Shown here: positions 17,619 through 24,467 of the stretch, piece after piece
Layout: every line of letters begins with the position of its first letter
Numbering within the stretch: position 1 is the first letter of the stretch
Assembly (NCBI RefSeq): GCF_038049925.1
Contig: NZ_CP145809.1
Coordinates: forward strand, 3,940,599 to 4,004,598
Source: Georgenia sp. M64
GTDB taxonomy: Bacteria > Actinomycetota > Actinomycetes > Actinomycetales > Actinomycetaceae
Length of the DNA: 64,000 nucleotides
Direction: 5' to 3'
Position numbers and translations under genes: made by a program
Notes under the pieces: generated by a model
Databases searched by the model: none
Seen by the model: the letters and a program-made list of their open reading frames with translations, nothing else
What the model was told of the DNA's origin: nothing

Positions 17619-18257
17619 ATGCGTGTCGGGATGATCGACGACCACGAGTCCGTGTCCGTCGGGGTTCGCAGCGCCCTCGCGCACGAGCCCGGTTGTGACG
17701 TCGTAGGCACCGCGCGGACGGTGACCGAGTGGGAGGAGCGGGACCTGGACGCCGACGTCGTCGTCCTGGACCTCAGCCTCGCGGACCGCTCGGAGCCCGC
17801 GGAGAACGTCCGTACCCTGCGGGCCCGCGGCAGCCAGGTGCTCGTCTACACCGCCGGCGACGACGCCCACGCGATCCGCCAGGCGGCCCGCGCCGGCGTG
17901 GTCGGGGTGGTCCTCAAGACCGCGCCGCTGCGCGAGCTGGTGGCCGCGGTCCTCGCGGCGGGGAGCGGCCAGCCGGTCCCGACGGTGAGCTGGGCCGCCG
18001 CCCTGGACGCCGACCCGGGCCTGGACTCGGCGGGCCTCTCGCCGCGCGAGGCCGAGGTCCTCGCGCTGTACGCGGCGGGCGAGAAGACGGTCCGGGTGGC
18101 CCGCGAGCTGGGCATCAGCGAGCACACGGTCATCGAGCACCTCCGCTCGATCCGGGCCAAGTACGAGCGGGCCGGCCGCAGCGCCCCGACCAAGGTCGAC
18201 CTGTACCAGCGGGCCGTCGAGGACGGCTTCCTGCCCGCCCCGCGCCGCCGGCAGTAG
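17619..18257 (+). CDS. LuxR/NarL-type response regulator (copy B)
   Basis: 212 residues. Receiver domain begins at residue 2 (RVGMIDDHESVSVGVRSAL) with phosphoacceptor in VVVLDLSLAD and Lys in GVVLKTAPL. The LuxR domain has LSPREAEVLALYAAGEKT and GISEHTVIEHLRSIR, ending in KYERAGRSAPTKVDLYQRAV, very like copy A at 13826-14521. A GAGGTGAGG ribosome binding site lies before the ATG, and a GACAAT -10 candidate is at 17581-17586, giving a short leader. No kinase follows it, so it is an orphan or shares the kinase at 14518. The two copies probably arose by duplication. Confidence 0.88.
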   Translation: MRVGMIDDHESVSVGVRSALAHEPGCDVVGTARTVTEWEERDLDADVVVLDLSLADRSEPAENVRTLRARGSQVLVYTAGDDAHAIRQAARAGVVGVVLKTAPLRELVAAVLAAGSGQPVPTVSWAAALDADPGLDSAGLSPREAEVLALYAAGEKTVRVARELGISEHTVIEHLRSIRAKYERAGRSAPTKVDLYQRAVEDGFLPAPRRRQ

Positions 18258-18339
18258 CGCCACCGTGCGGGCTGCCGGGACGCGACCTCGCGGACGGGCT
18301 GTGTAGGGTCGGGGCGCGGACCCAGGGAGGAGCACCGAC

Positions 18340-19746
18340 GTGGTTGACGACGACGCGCTGGCCAGGCAGGCGGCCGACCCCGGCACCCCGCTGGCCACGC
18401 TCCAGGACCTCGCCGCGCACCACCCCCGCCTCCGGCCCACGATCGCCGCCAACCCCTCGACCTACCCCGACCTGCTCGAGTGGCTCGGACGCCTCGGCGA
18501 CCCCGACGTCGACGAAGCCCTGGCCGCGCGGGGCGGACCGGCGACCGCCGAGTACCCCGCCGTCCCCGCGGCCGCGCCGGCCACGGTGGAGCAGCCCGCG
18601 ATGGACGAGCTCGCGCAGGAAGAGCAGCCGGCGCAGGACGGGCCGCCGGCGCAGGAGGAGCCGTACACCGAGGTCCTGCCGGCACCGCGCGCTCCCACGG
18701 CGCCCCCGCCGGTCATCCCCCCGGCGACGGTGGCCCCGCGACCTGGGTCCCCCCGGCGCACCTCCGTCATGGGTCGCACGCCCGGGCCCGGTCATCCGCC
18801 CGCCGCTGCCCCCACCCGCGCAGCCCCGGCCGCGGGCACGAGCACCACCACGTCGGTCTCCACCCCCGCCGGCGCCGCCGCTCTCGGGGCCGACCGGGGG
18901 CCGGCCCGCGAGGCCCGGGGGCGGCCCGCGTGGGCCCTGGTGGCCCTCGCCGTCGTGCTCGCCCTCGCCCTGGTCTGGGCGCTGACGCAGCGGTCGCCGG
19001 ACCCCGGGCCGACGTCCGCACCCACGGCCGGTGCCCCGTCGGGGCCCACCGCCCCGGACACGGCCGCCCCGGACACCGCCGAGCCCACCACGGCCGCCCC
19101 GGACGACGGCGCCCAGGAGCTCCAGGCGGCCCGCGAGGCCCTCACCTCGCTGCCCGCGGCCTCCGCCTGCACGGACCCCGGGGCGGACGCCGGCGTGTTC
19201 GACGCGTTCGCCGCCGCGGCGGCCCCCGACGGCGCATGGACCGACCCGGCGGACGGGGACGCCGTCCTGGCGGCGCTCACCGGGCTGCAGGACGCCTGCG
19301 GAGCGCCCCACGCCGTGGCGGTCAGCGACGCCCTGGCCGACGGCTCGCCGGCGATCGTCGCGACCCTCGCGGCCGCCCCCGACTGGGTCACCGTGGCGCG
19401 CCCGGCCCCGCCGGGCGCGCAGCAGCGCGCGAGCTTCGTCAGCCCGTCGGGGAACATCGCCTGCAGCCTCGGCGAGGGCTCGGCGACCTGCACGATCAAC
19501 GACCGGACGTTCGCCGACCCGGCGACGTGCGGTCCGGGACCGGTCACCCTCGTGGTCGGGCTCGGCGGCGACGCCCGGAGCGACTGCGCGGCCGCCCCGG
19601 CGGCCGGCAACGGCACCCTGGAGTACGGCCAGTCGGCCACCTCCGGACGGTTCGCCTGCACGAGCGAGGAGAGCGGCGTGACGTGCTGGTCGACGCTGTC
19701 CGGCCGGGGGTTCACCGTGGCCCGTGCGGCCATCCAGACCTTCTGA
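18340..19746 (+). CDS. Variant leucine-rich-repeat N-domain membrane protein, longer paralogue
   Basis: 468 residues. Residues 1-60 (AADPGTPLATLQDLAAHHPR, then IAANPSTYPDLLEWLGRLGD) match the N-domain of the protein at 3512-4462. A long Ala/Pro/Glu linker follows (VEQPAMDELAQEEQPA), then one membrane helix at about residues 205-225 and a Thr/Pro/Ala linker. The C-terminal extracellular-type domain (about 250-468) has eight or so cysteines, with NIACSLGEGSATCTIND and FACTSEESGVTCWST. GTG start with AGGGAGG upstream and a TAGGGT -10 candidate at 18304-18309. It probably links a cytoplasmic repeat domain to a disulphide-bonded outer domain. Function unknown. Confidence 0.75.
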   Translation: MVDDDALARQAADPGTPLATLQDLAAHHPRLRPTIAANPSTYPDLLEWLGRLGDPDVDEALAARGGPATAEYPAVPAAAPATVEQPAMDELAQEEQPAQDGPPAQEEPYTEVLPAPRAPTAPPPVIPPATVAPRPGSPRRTSVMGRTPGPGHPPAAAPTRAAPAAGTSTTTSVSTPAGAAALGADRGPAREARGRPAWALVALAVVLALALVWALTQRSPDPGPTSAPTAGAPSGPTAPDTAAPDTAEPTTAAPDDGAQELQAAREALTSLPAASACTDPGADAGVFDAFAAAAAPDGAWTDPADGDAVLAALTGLQDACGAPHAVAVSDALADGSPAIVATLAAAPDWVTVARPAPPGAQQRASFVSPSGNIACSLGEGSATCTINDRTFADPATCGPGPVTLVVGLGGDARSDCAAAPAAGNGTLEYGQSATSGRFACTSEESGVTCWSTLSGRGFTVARAAIQTF

Positions 19747-19749
19747 CGC

Positions 19750-20613
19750 TCAGCTCCCGGCGGCCCACTCGCGGATCCCCGCGGCGACGGCCTCGGCGTA
19801 CCGGCGGCGCCCCTCCTCCGACTCGATGAGCGCGGCCTCCCCGGGGTTGCGCATCTCGGCGAGCTCGAGGAGCACGGCCGGGCGCTCGGCCCAGTTCAGC
19901 GTGCCGAGGTCCGCCCGTTCGCTCAGGGCACCGGGGTAGCTCGACGACGGCGCGAAGCCGGCGGCGCCGAGGGCGGCCAGCAGGTCGGCCGCGAGCGCAC
20001 GGGAGGGCTCCGCCTGGGCGTCGTTGAGCGGGGGCTCGGAGACGATCGCGAAGTAGCCGCGCACTGCCGGGTCCGCGGCGCCGTCGGCGTGGATCGAGAC
20101 CAGCACGTCGGCGCCGGCCGTCTGGGCCGCCTGCCCGCGCTCGTCGACGCACGGCCCGACGCCGGTGTCGTCCTCGCGGGTGAGGGTGACCGTGGCTCCG
20201 TCGGCGACCAGGATCTCGCGCGCACGCTGGGCGACGTCGAAGGTGAAGGCGTGCTCGGGGTAGCCCGACGTGGTGCTGGAGCCCACGGTGTTGCAGGCCT
20301 TGCTCCCGCCCCGGCCGTCACCGACGAGGGCGTTGATCTCGGCCGGCGCGGCCGCGTTGCCGCCGTTGTGGCCAGGGTCGAGCACCACGTGGAGGTCGGC
20401 CAGGGGGCCGGGCTCCTCGGTGGGGTCGGGCGTGGGCGTCGTGGGCGCGGGCGTGGAGGTCAGCGGCGGTTCGGTCGCCCGGACCACCGGTTCGTCCGGA
20501 CCGAGCGGGCGCGCGCCGAGGACGAGACCGAGGGCGGCGACCGCCAGGACGGCGAGCGCGCCGAGGGCCACGAGCAGGGAGCGCGCACGAGCCGACACGC
20601 GGCCCATCCTCAC
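19750..20613 (-). CDS. N-acetylmuramoyl-L-alanine amidase (Amidase_3 family)
   Basis: 287 residues with an N-terminal membrane anchor or signal (ARSLLVALGALAVLAVAALG), a Thr/Pro linker, and a zinc amidase domain from about residue 72. Zinc and catalytic residues are visible: His in VVLDPGHNGGN, Glu in SGYPEHAFTFD, His in VLVSIHADGA, and the catalytic Glu in VLLELAEMRNP. It should cut the bond between muramic acid and the peptide stem, acting outside the membrane in wall remodelling. Start is GTG (20613) or ATG (20607); neither has a good ribosome binding site. It ends 3 bp from the convergent envelope-protein gene. Confidence 0.9.
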   Translation of the reverse strand: MRMGRVSARARSLLVALGALAVLAVAALGLVLGARPLGPDEPVVRATEPPLTSTPAPTTPTPDPTEEPGPLADLHVVLDPGHNGGNAAAPAEINALVGDGRGGSKACNTVGSSTTSGYPEHAFTFDVAQRAREILVADGATVTLTREDDTGVGPCVDERGQAAQTAGADVLVSIHADGAADPAVRGYFAIVSEPPLNDAQAEPSRALAADLLAALGAAGFAPSSSYPGALSERADLGTLNWAERPAVLLELAEMRNPGEAALIESEEGRRRYAEAVAAGIREWAAGS

Positions 20614-20683
20614 ACCGCGGCGGCCACCCGTGCGCGCGGGAGCGACGGGTCACCGCACGTGCGGGCGCTCAGAGAACGCGCGA

Positions 20684-20718
20684 ACGTGGTGCGGGCGCTC
20701 AACGCACCCGCACCACGT
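20684..20718 (-). terminator. Strong hairpin downstream of the small peptide gene
   Basis: A 12-bp perfect inverted repeat (ACGTGGTGCGGG at 20684-20695 and its complement at 20707-20718) surrounds an 11-nt loop, 27 bp after the peptide gene stop. There is no T-tract, as is common in GC-rich genomes. It probably ends the short peptide transcript or protects its 3' end. It also separates the peptide gene from the amidase gene, which is read in the same direction. Confidence 0.6.
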
Positions 20719-20744
20719 GAACCGGTCCGGCCGTGGCCGGCTGA

Positions 20745-20882
20745 CTACTTCGCGCCGGGCGTCGGCCAGCACATCACGCACATCGTGCGCATCGCACCGT
20801 CGGACGCCGCCGTGGCGGGCGCCACCGACACGCCGACGAGAGCCGCCGCCAGGAGCACGCTGGCACCGAGCTTCTTGATCAT
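20745..20882 (-). CDS. Small secreted peptide precursor with a CXXC-containing C-terminus
   Basis: 45 residues; not recognised as a known family. The ATG at 20882 has GGGGAGGGGAG 6 nt upstream, one of the best ribosome binding sites in the window. The N-terminus is a Sec-type signal sequence: Lys-Lys after residue 2, a hydrophobic core (GASVLLAAALVGVSV) and a likely cleavage site after APATA. The mature part would be about 20 residues and contains MRTMCVMCWPTPGAK, with two cysteines three apart and a single Trp. It is divergent from a TrmB/LuxR-type regulator and shares a promoter dyad with the lanC-like/methyltransferase genes. It could be a secreted signal peptide or a substrate for the neighbouring enzymes; both are inference. 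Confidence 0.7.
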   Translation of the reverse strand: MIKKLGASVLLAAALVGVSVAPATAASDGAMRTMCVMCWPTPGAK

Positions 20883-21147
20883 GTTGTCTCCCCTCCCCGA
20901 AACTGCATGAGGCCCACGGCCTCCTTCCCTGATCATCGGGCCAGAAGCGGCCGGGAGCCGCACCGGGGCGGTGGCAACTTCCGGTCATGGCACAAAGTTC
21001 CCGCACATCTCCGTATCTTGGCGGGACCTCCGGCCTCCGTCGGCGCCGCCGGAGCGGCCCGGGGACGCGCGGGTCGCCACCCGCCTGACCCCGGCCACGG
21101 ACCGAGCCCCGTACCATCTCGACCAGAAGGCGCACGTCAGGAGAGCC
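20883..21147. promoter_or_regulatory. Divergent regulatory region with dyad operator (peptide gene / luxR-type gene)
   Basis: The operator is an interrupted dyad at 20976-20999, centred at 20987.5: outer arms AACTT and AAGTT with the core TCATGGCAC. Eight of twelve paired positions match. For the peptide gene (minus strand) a GATGAT -10 candidate lies at 20932-20937, so the dyad centre is about 62 bp upstream of the expected start. For the regulator (plus strand) TATCTT at 21014-21019 is a possible -10 and the dyad sits where a -35 would be. The core CATGGCAC recurs in front of the lanC-like gene. The rest of the gap holds nothing else recognisable. Confidence 0.5.
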
Positions 21148-22122
21148 ATGTTCGAGCCACTCGGTCTCGATGAGACCGCGATCGCGGTCTACCGCGCGCT
21201 CCTCACCTCGCCGCGCCTCACCCCGCAGGGCCTCACGGTCGCCACCGGTCTCAACCCCGCCCAGGTGCTCGCCGTGCTGGACCTTCTGGAGGAGAAGGGC
21301 TTCCTCCGACGCTCGCACAACGACCCGGGCGAGCTGCGCACCGAGTCCCCCCTCGTCGCGTTCGAACGCCTCATCGGCCGCCACGAGGAGGTGCTGCACC
21401 GCTCCCAGGAGCAGCTGAGCTCGATGCGGGCGGGCTCGGCCGAGCTCGTGGAGGAGTACCACCGCGTGCTCGAGCGCACCCGCCTCGGCCAGATCGAGCA
21501 CATCGTCGAGACCGACGAGATCGTCGCTCGGGTCCTCGAGCTCGGACAGAACGCGGAGCGGTCCGTCGATTCGCTGCTGACGACGTCGCCCACCCAGCAC
21601 CAGATCGAGCAGGCGAAGAGCGATGAAGCCGCCATGCTCGCCCGCGGTATGCGTCTCCGCTCGATCATTCCGGCTGCCGGTCGGCACGTCGATGGCGTCG
21701 TCGAATACGCCGCTTGGCTGCAGGAGCGCGGCGGCGCCGCACGGACGGTGCTATCGGTGCCGAACCAAACTCTCCTCTACGACGGCGAGGTCGCCGTCCT
21801 CATGTTCAACCACGCCGACTTCACCCGAGGGGCCATCGTCCTGTCCGCGCCGGGAGCCGTGGTCGCGCTGCAATCCCTCTTCGACCTGCTGTGGGAGTCC
21901 GGCACGGACCTCGTCGAGCCGCCCAGCATGGACGAGCTCCGGCCGGAGGAGCGTGAGCTGCTCCAGCTCCTCGGCCGCGGGATGAAGGACGAGGCCGTGG
22001 CGCGCGCCCTCGGTATCTCCATCCGCACGGTCCGGCGGATGATCAACATCCTCAGCGAGCGCCTCGACGCACCGAGCCGGTTCACCCTCGGGGCCCGCGC
22101 CCACGAGCGCGGACTCATCTAG
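21148..22122 (+). CDS. TrmB-like N-domain / LuxR-type C-terminal helix-turn-helix regulator
   Basis: 324 residues from the ATG at 21148 (AGGAGAG just upstream). Residues 1-70 form a winged-helix TrmB-like domain: LGLDETAIAVYRALLTSPRL and VLDLLEEKGFLRRS. The middle resembles a phospholipase-D-like or ligand-binding region (VEYAAWLQERGGAARTVL). The last 65 residues are a LuxR helix-turn-helix (ERELLQLLGRGMKDEAVARA, SIRTVRRMINILSERL). Proteins of this build are common in actinobacteria beside biosynthetic or small-peptide genes and act as activators. It overlaps the end of the convergent methyltransferase by 4 bp. Likely regulator of the peptide and lanC-like transcripts through the shared dyad. 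Confidence 0.85.
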   Translation: MFEPLGLDETAIAVYRALLTSPRLTPQGLTVATGLNPAQVLAVLDLLEEKGFLRRSHNDPGELRTESPLVAFERLIGRHEEVLHRSQEQLSSMRAGSAELVEEYHRVLERTRLGQIEHIVETDEIVARVLELGQNAERSVDSLLTTSPTQHQIEQAKSDEAAMLARGMRLRSIIPAAGRHVDGVVEYAAWLQERGGAARTVLSVPNQTLLYDGEVAVLMFNHADFTRGAIVLSAPGAVVALQSLFDLLWESGTDLVEPPSMDELRPEERELLQLLGRGMKDEAVARALGISIRTVRRMINILSERLDAPSRFTLGARAHERGLI

Positions 22123-23000
22123 CCGCGCTCGCCGAGGAGCTCCTCCATCCGGTCACGCGGTCCCTCGGAGCGCGCCGCCTCGACGAGGACCTGCGGGTGG
22201 CGCGGGCCGGCGTCGGTGACGCGGTGGCGGGCGACGACGTCGAACCCGGCCGCACGGAGCTCACGCACGACGGTGGCGACGGTGACCACCCGCAGGCGCG
22301 AGGTGCACACCACGACGTCCTCGGCGCCCTGCTCGATCGGCAGCACGGTCAACCGCCAGGTCGGCGAGCCGGGCTCCCAGTACTCGTGGACGCGGAAGAC
22401 CCGGCCGCTCGGTGCGACGACGACGCGCTCGACCTCCACCGGCAGGTCCTCGGCGCCGTGGTCGACGGCGCTCACGACGAGCCGGCCGTCGGGGAGGAGG
22501 TGGCGGCGGGCGCAGGCGAACATCGACGCGCGCGCCGCGGGCTCGTACGAGCCCAGGGTGGGCGAGGCCACGACGATCGCCCCGAAGCCCGCCTCGAGGG
22601 CGTAGGTCCAGGGGTCCGCCCGGACCACGTCGAAGGACGAGCGCAGCCGGGCCGGGCCGAGGGCCACCCGTCGGCGCACCGCGTCGAGGACGGCCTCCGA
22701 CCGGTCGAGCGCGGTCACGCGGCGGCCGAGCGAGAGCAGGGGCACGCTGAGGCGGCCCGCACCGACGGCGAGGTCGAGCACGGGCCCGTCGACGCCGAGC
22801 ACCACCCGCAGCAGGGCGTGGATCTCCCGGAGGTCGCCGTCGGCGACGTCGCCCAGGGTCAGCGCCCCCACGTCGTCGGTCAGCTCACGGACGTCGATGC
22901 TCCCGCCGAGGGAGGCGACGATGCGCCCGGCGTGGCCGGGGATGCCGTGCGCCGCCGCGCCGGGGTGGTGATAGGTACGAGCAACGGTCGGGACGGCCAT
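22119..23000 (-). CDS. Class I SAM-dependent methyltransferase of the peptide/LanC locus
   Basis: 293 residues. The Rossmann core starts at about residue 72 with GPVLDLAVGAGRLSVPLLSL (motif I), then VTALDRSEAV (motif II) and IVVASPTLGSYEP (motif IV region). The N-terminal 70 residues and the strand-rich C-terminus probably shape the substrate site. The start ATG follows a perfect AGGAGG, 41 bp after the LanC-like stop, so both are one transcript. Related enzymes methylate small molecules or ribosomal peptides; the substrate is not readable. Placement beside a LanC-like protein and a peptide gene favours a peptide-linked role, but this remains inference. Confidence 0.8.
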   Translation of the reverse strand: MAVPTVARTYHHPGAAAHGIPGHAGRIVASLGGSIDVRELTDDVGALTLGDVADGDLREIHALLRVVLGVDGPVLDLAVGAGRLSVPLLSLGRRVTALDRSEAVLDAVRRRVALGPARLRSSFDVVRADPWTYALEAGFGAIVVASPTLGSYEPAARASMFACARRHLLPDGRLVVSAVDHGAEDLPVEVERVVVAPSGRVFRVHEYWEPGSPTWRLTVLPIEQGAEDVVVCTSRLRVVTVATVVRELRAAGFDVVARHRVTDAGPRHPQVLVEAARSEGPRDRMEELLGERG

Positions 23001-23041
23001 GTCGGCACCTCCTCTCGGCCGGGCGGACCCGGCGGACGGCT

Positions 23042-24277
23042 CTACCAGAAGAAGGGGACGCGGCGCTCCTCGGGACCCAGGAGGGTCTCGAGGGCGATGA
23101 GGATCCCGGCGGCGCCGGAGCTGAGGTCGACCCCGGTGCGGGAGACGTCCAGGTCGGTGCCGCCCAGGAGTCCGAGCCGCTCCAGGTGGGGGCGCATGAG
23201 CGCGCGTCGCTGGACGGCGGTGTCCCACGGGGTGCGGCGCAGGTGCCACAGCGCGACGGCGGTGCCCGCCGCCCCGTCGAGGAGACCGGGCCGCTCGGGG
23301 ACGTAGCACTCGCAGGCCGTGGCGATCCACTCCTGCGCGTCGCCGAGCCAACCGGCGTCCAGGTGGCCCGCGGCCTCGCGCAGCACCATGGCGAGCCCGG
23401 CGCTGCCGTTGCCGAGGAGCGGCTCCTGCCACCACAGCGGGGAGGCGTTCGCGTCGCTGAGCGGGCCCCAGCCCAGGAGGGCCAGGTCGTGCAGGAGCGC
23501 GACCTCGATGGGGGCGAGGAGCGACTCGTCCTCGGACACCTCGTACAGGTCGAGCAGGAACAGGGCGGCTCCGGCGCCACCGCGGAGCACTCCGGCACCG
23601 TGCCGGCCGGCGCCGAGCCGGACCGTGAGCTCGCCGGCGATCGAGGCCAGGCGGTCCATGAGGGCGCTCTCGTCCAGGATCGGGGCGCGCTCGAGCAGGG
23701 CGAGGCCGAGACCGGGCAGGCCCCGGGCCACCGAGACGTCCAGCGGCCCCAACGGTGCGGTGTCGACCGTGCGCCACAGCTCCTCGGCGGCGTCCGCGCG
23801 ACCGAGACGGGACAGCGCCAGGGCCACGCCGCTCGCGCCGTCGAAGAGGCCGGGCCGACGCGGGTCCAGGCGGACGGCGGAGCGCTCGAGCCAGTCCACG
23901 AGCTCCGCCGGGACCTCGACGCCGGACTCGGCGAGGGCCCACAGCACGCCGGCGGCGCCGCGACCGAACGTCACCGCCGCCTCGCCCGACGGGCCGGGGA
24001 AGAGCCGGTCGGACCGTTCGGGGGTGGCGGTGGCGAGGATCTGCCGCACGAGGCGGTCCCGGGTCGAGCGGTAGGCGGGGGCACCGCGGTCGGTGAGGTC
24101 GACCACGGTGCCCCGCCCGCCCCGGCGGACCGGCGACCGGACCGGCTCACGCGTGAGCAGGTCGATCACCTCGCCGGAAGCAGCCCCGGACGGGACCACG
24201 AGATTCGCCATGCGGGTGCGCGACCCCGTCACCGCTGCACGGCGCTGCTCGAACGGGTGCGTCCTGGCCTCGATCAT
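23042..24277 (-). CDS. Stand-alone LanC-like domain protein (derived from class III/IV lanthipeptide synthetase C-terminus)
   Basis: 411 residues. Residues 80-95 read ILATATPERSDRLFPG, the linker that precedes the cyclase domain in LanKC synthetases. The LanC toroid follows: GRGAAGVLWALAESG, GLFDGASGVALALSRLGRAD, GLPGLGLALLER, and GLLDGAAGTAVALWHL. The kinase and lyase domains of a full synthetase (about 850 residues) are absent; residues 1-60 have no similarity I recognise. The zinc-ligand Cys and Cys-His of true LanC are replaced (QEPLLGNGSAG and GLLDGAAG), as in class III enzymes. Start ATG has GAGGGGG upstream. It heads the unit with the methyltransferase. It may bind or shape a peptide rather than catalyse zinc-dependent cyclisation. 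Confidence 0.8.
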   Translation of the reverse strand: MIEARTHPFEQRRAAVTGSRTRMANLVVPSGAASGEVIDLLTREPVRSPVRRGGRGTVVDLTDRGAPAYRSTRDRLVRQILATATPERSDRLFPGPSGEAAVTFGRGAAGVLWALAESGVEVPAELVDWLERSAVRLDPRRPGLFDGASGVALALSRLGRADAAEELWRTVDTAPLGPLDVSVARGLPGLGLALLERAPILDESALMDRLASIAGELTVRLGAGRHGAGVLRGGAGAALFLLDLYEVSEDESLLAPIEVALLHDLALLGWGPLSDANASPLWWQEPLLGNGSAGLAMVLREAAGHLDAGWLGDAQEWIATACECYVPERPGLLDGAAGTAVALWHLRRTPWDTAVQRRALMRPHLERLGLLGGTDLDVSRTGVDLSSGAAGILIALETLLGPEERRVPFFW

Positions 24278-24348
24278 GGCGGGCCCCCTCTCGTGTTCCT
24301 CGTCCGGGTGATCGCCCCGGACCCCTCCAGATCAGGTGCGACACATCG

Positions 24349-24418
24349 AAACTACGAGGCGGGGAGAGCAGGTACCAGCCCTGGACGAGGCACGTCCGTG
24401 CCATGGCACGTTCATGCC
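24349..24418 (-). promoter_or_regulatory. Activator-type promoter of the lanC-like/methyltransferase unit
   Basis: A -10 candidate TAGTTT lies on the minus strand at 24354-24349, about 72 bp before the start codon. Upstream is a run of four alternating 6-bp half-sites separated by 2 bp: GGCACG (24389), CGTGCC (24397), GGCACG (24405) and CATGCC (24413). The central pair forms a perfect 14-bp palindrome at 24397-24410, centred about 61 bp upstream of the expected transcript start. Its core CATGGCAC is shared with the peptide-gene promoter at nearly the same distance from the -10. This spacing is typical of activators that contact the RNA polymerase alpha subunit. Confidence 0.55.
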
Positions 24419-24420
24419 AC

Positions 24421-24447
24421 GGCCGGGCCCCCGCGGGAGGCCCGGCC
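24421..24447 (-). terminator. Hairpin after the 2-oxoacid dehydrogenase operon
   Basis: Nine-base perfect arms, GGCCGGGCC at 24421-24429 and GGCCCGGCC at 24439-24447, enclose a GC-rich loop 20 bp after the E2 stop. No T-tract. It is well placed to end the E1a-E1b-E2 transcript before the lanC promoter. Confidence 0.6.
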
Positions 24448-24467
24448 GCGACCCGGCGAGGGGACCG

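Noticed and set aside
20745-24277. Daptide-type or complete lanthipeptide cluster
   Set aside because: The methyltransferase would fit, but no aminotransferase, oxidative decarboxylase, dehydratase, kinase/lyase, protease or transporter is present, and the peptide lacks the expected C-terminal Thr.
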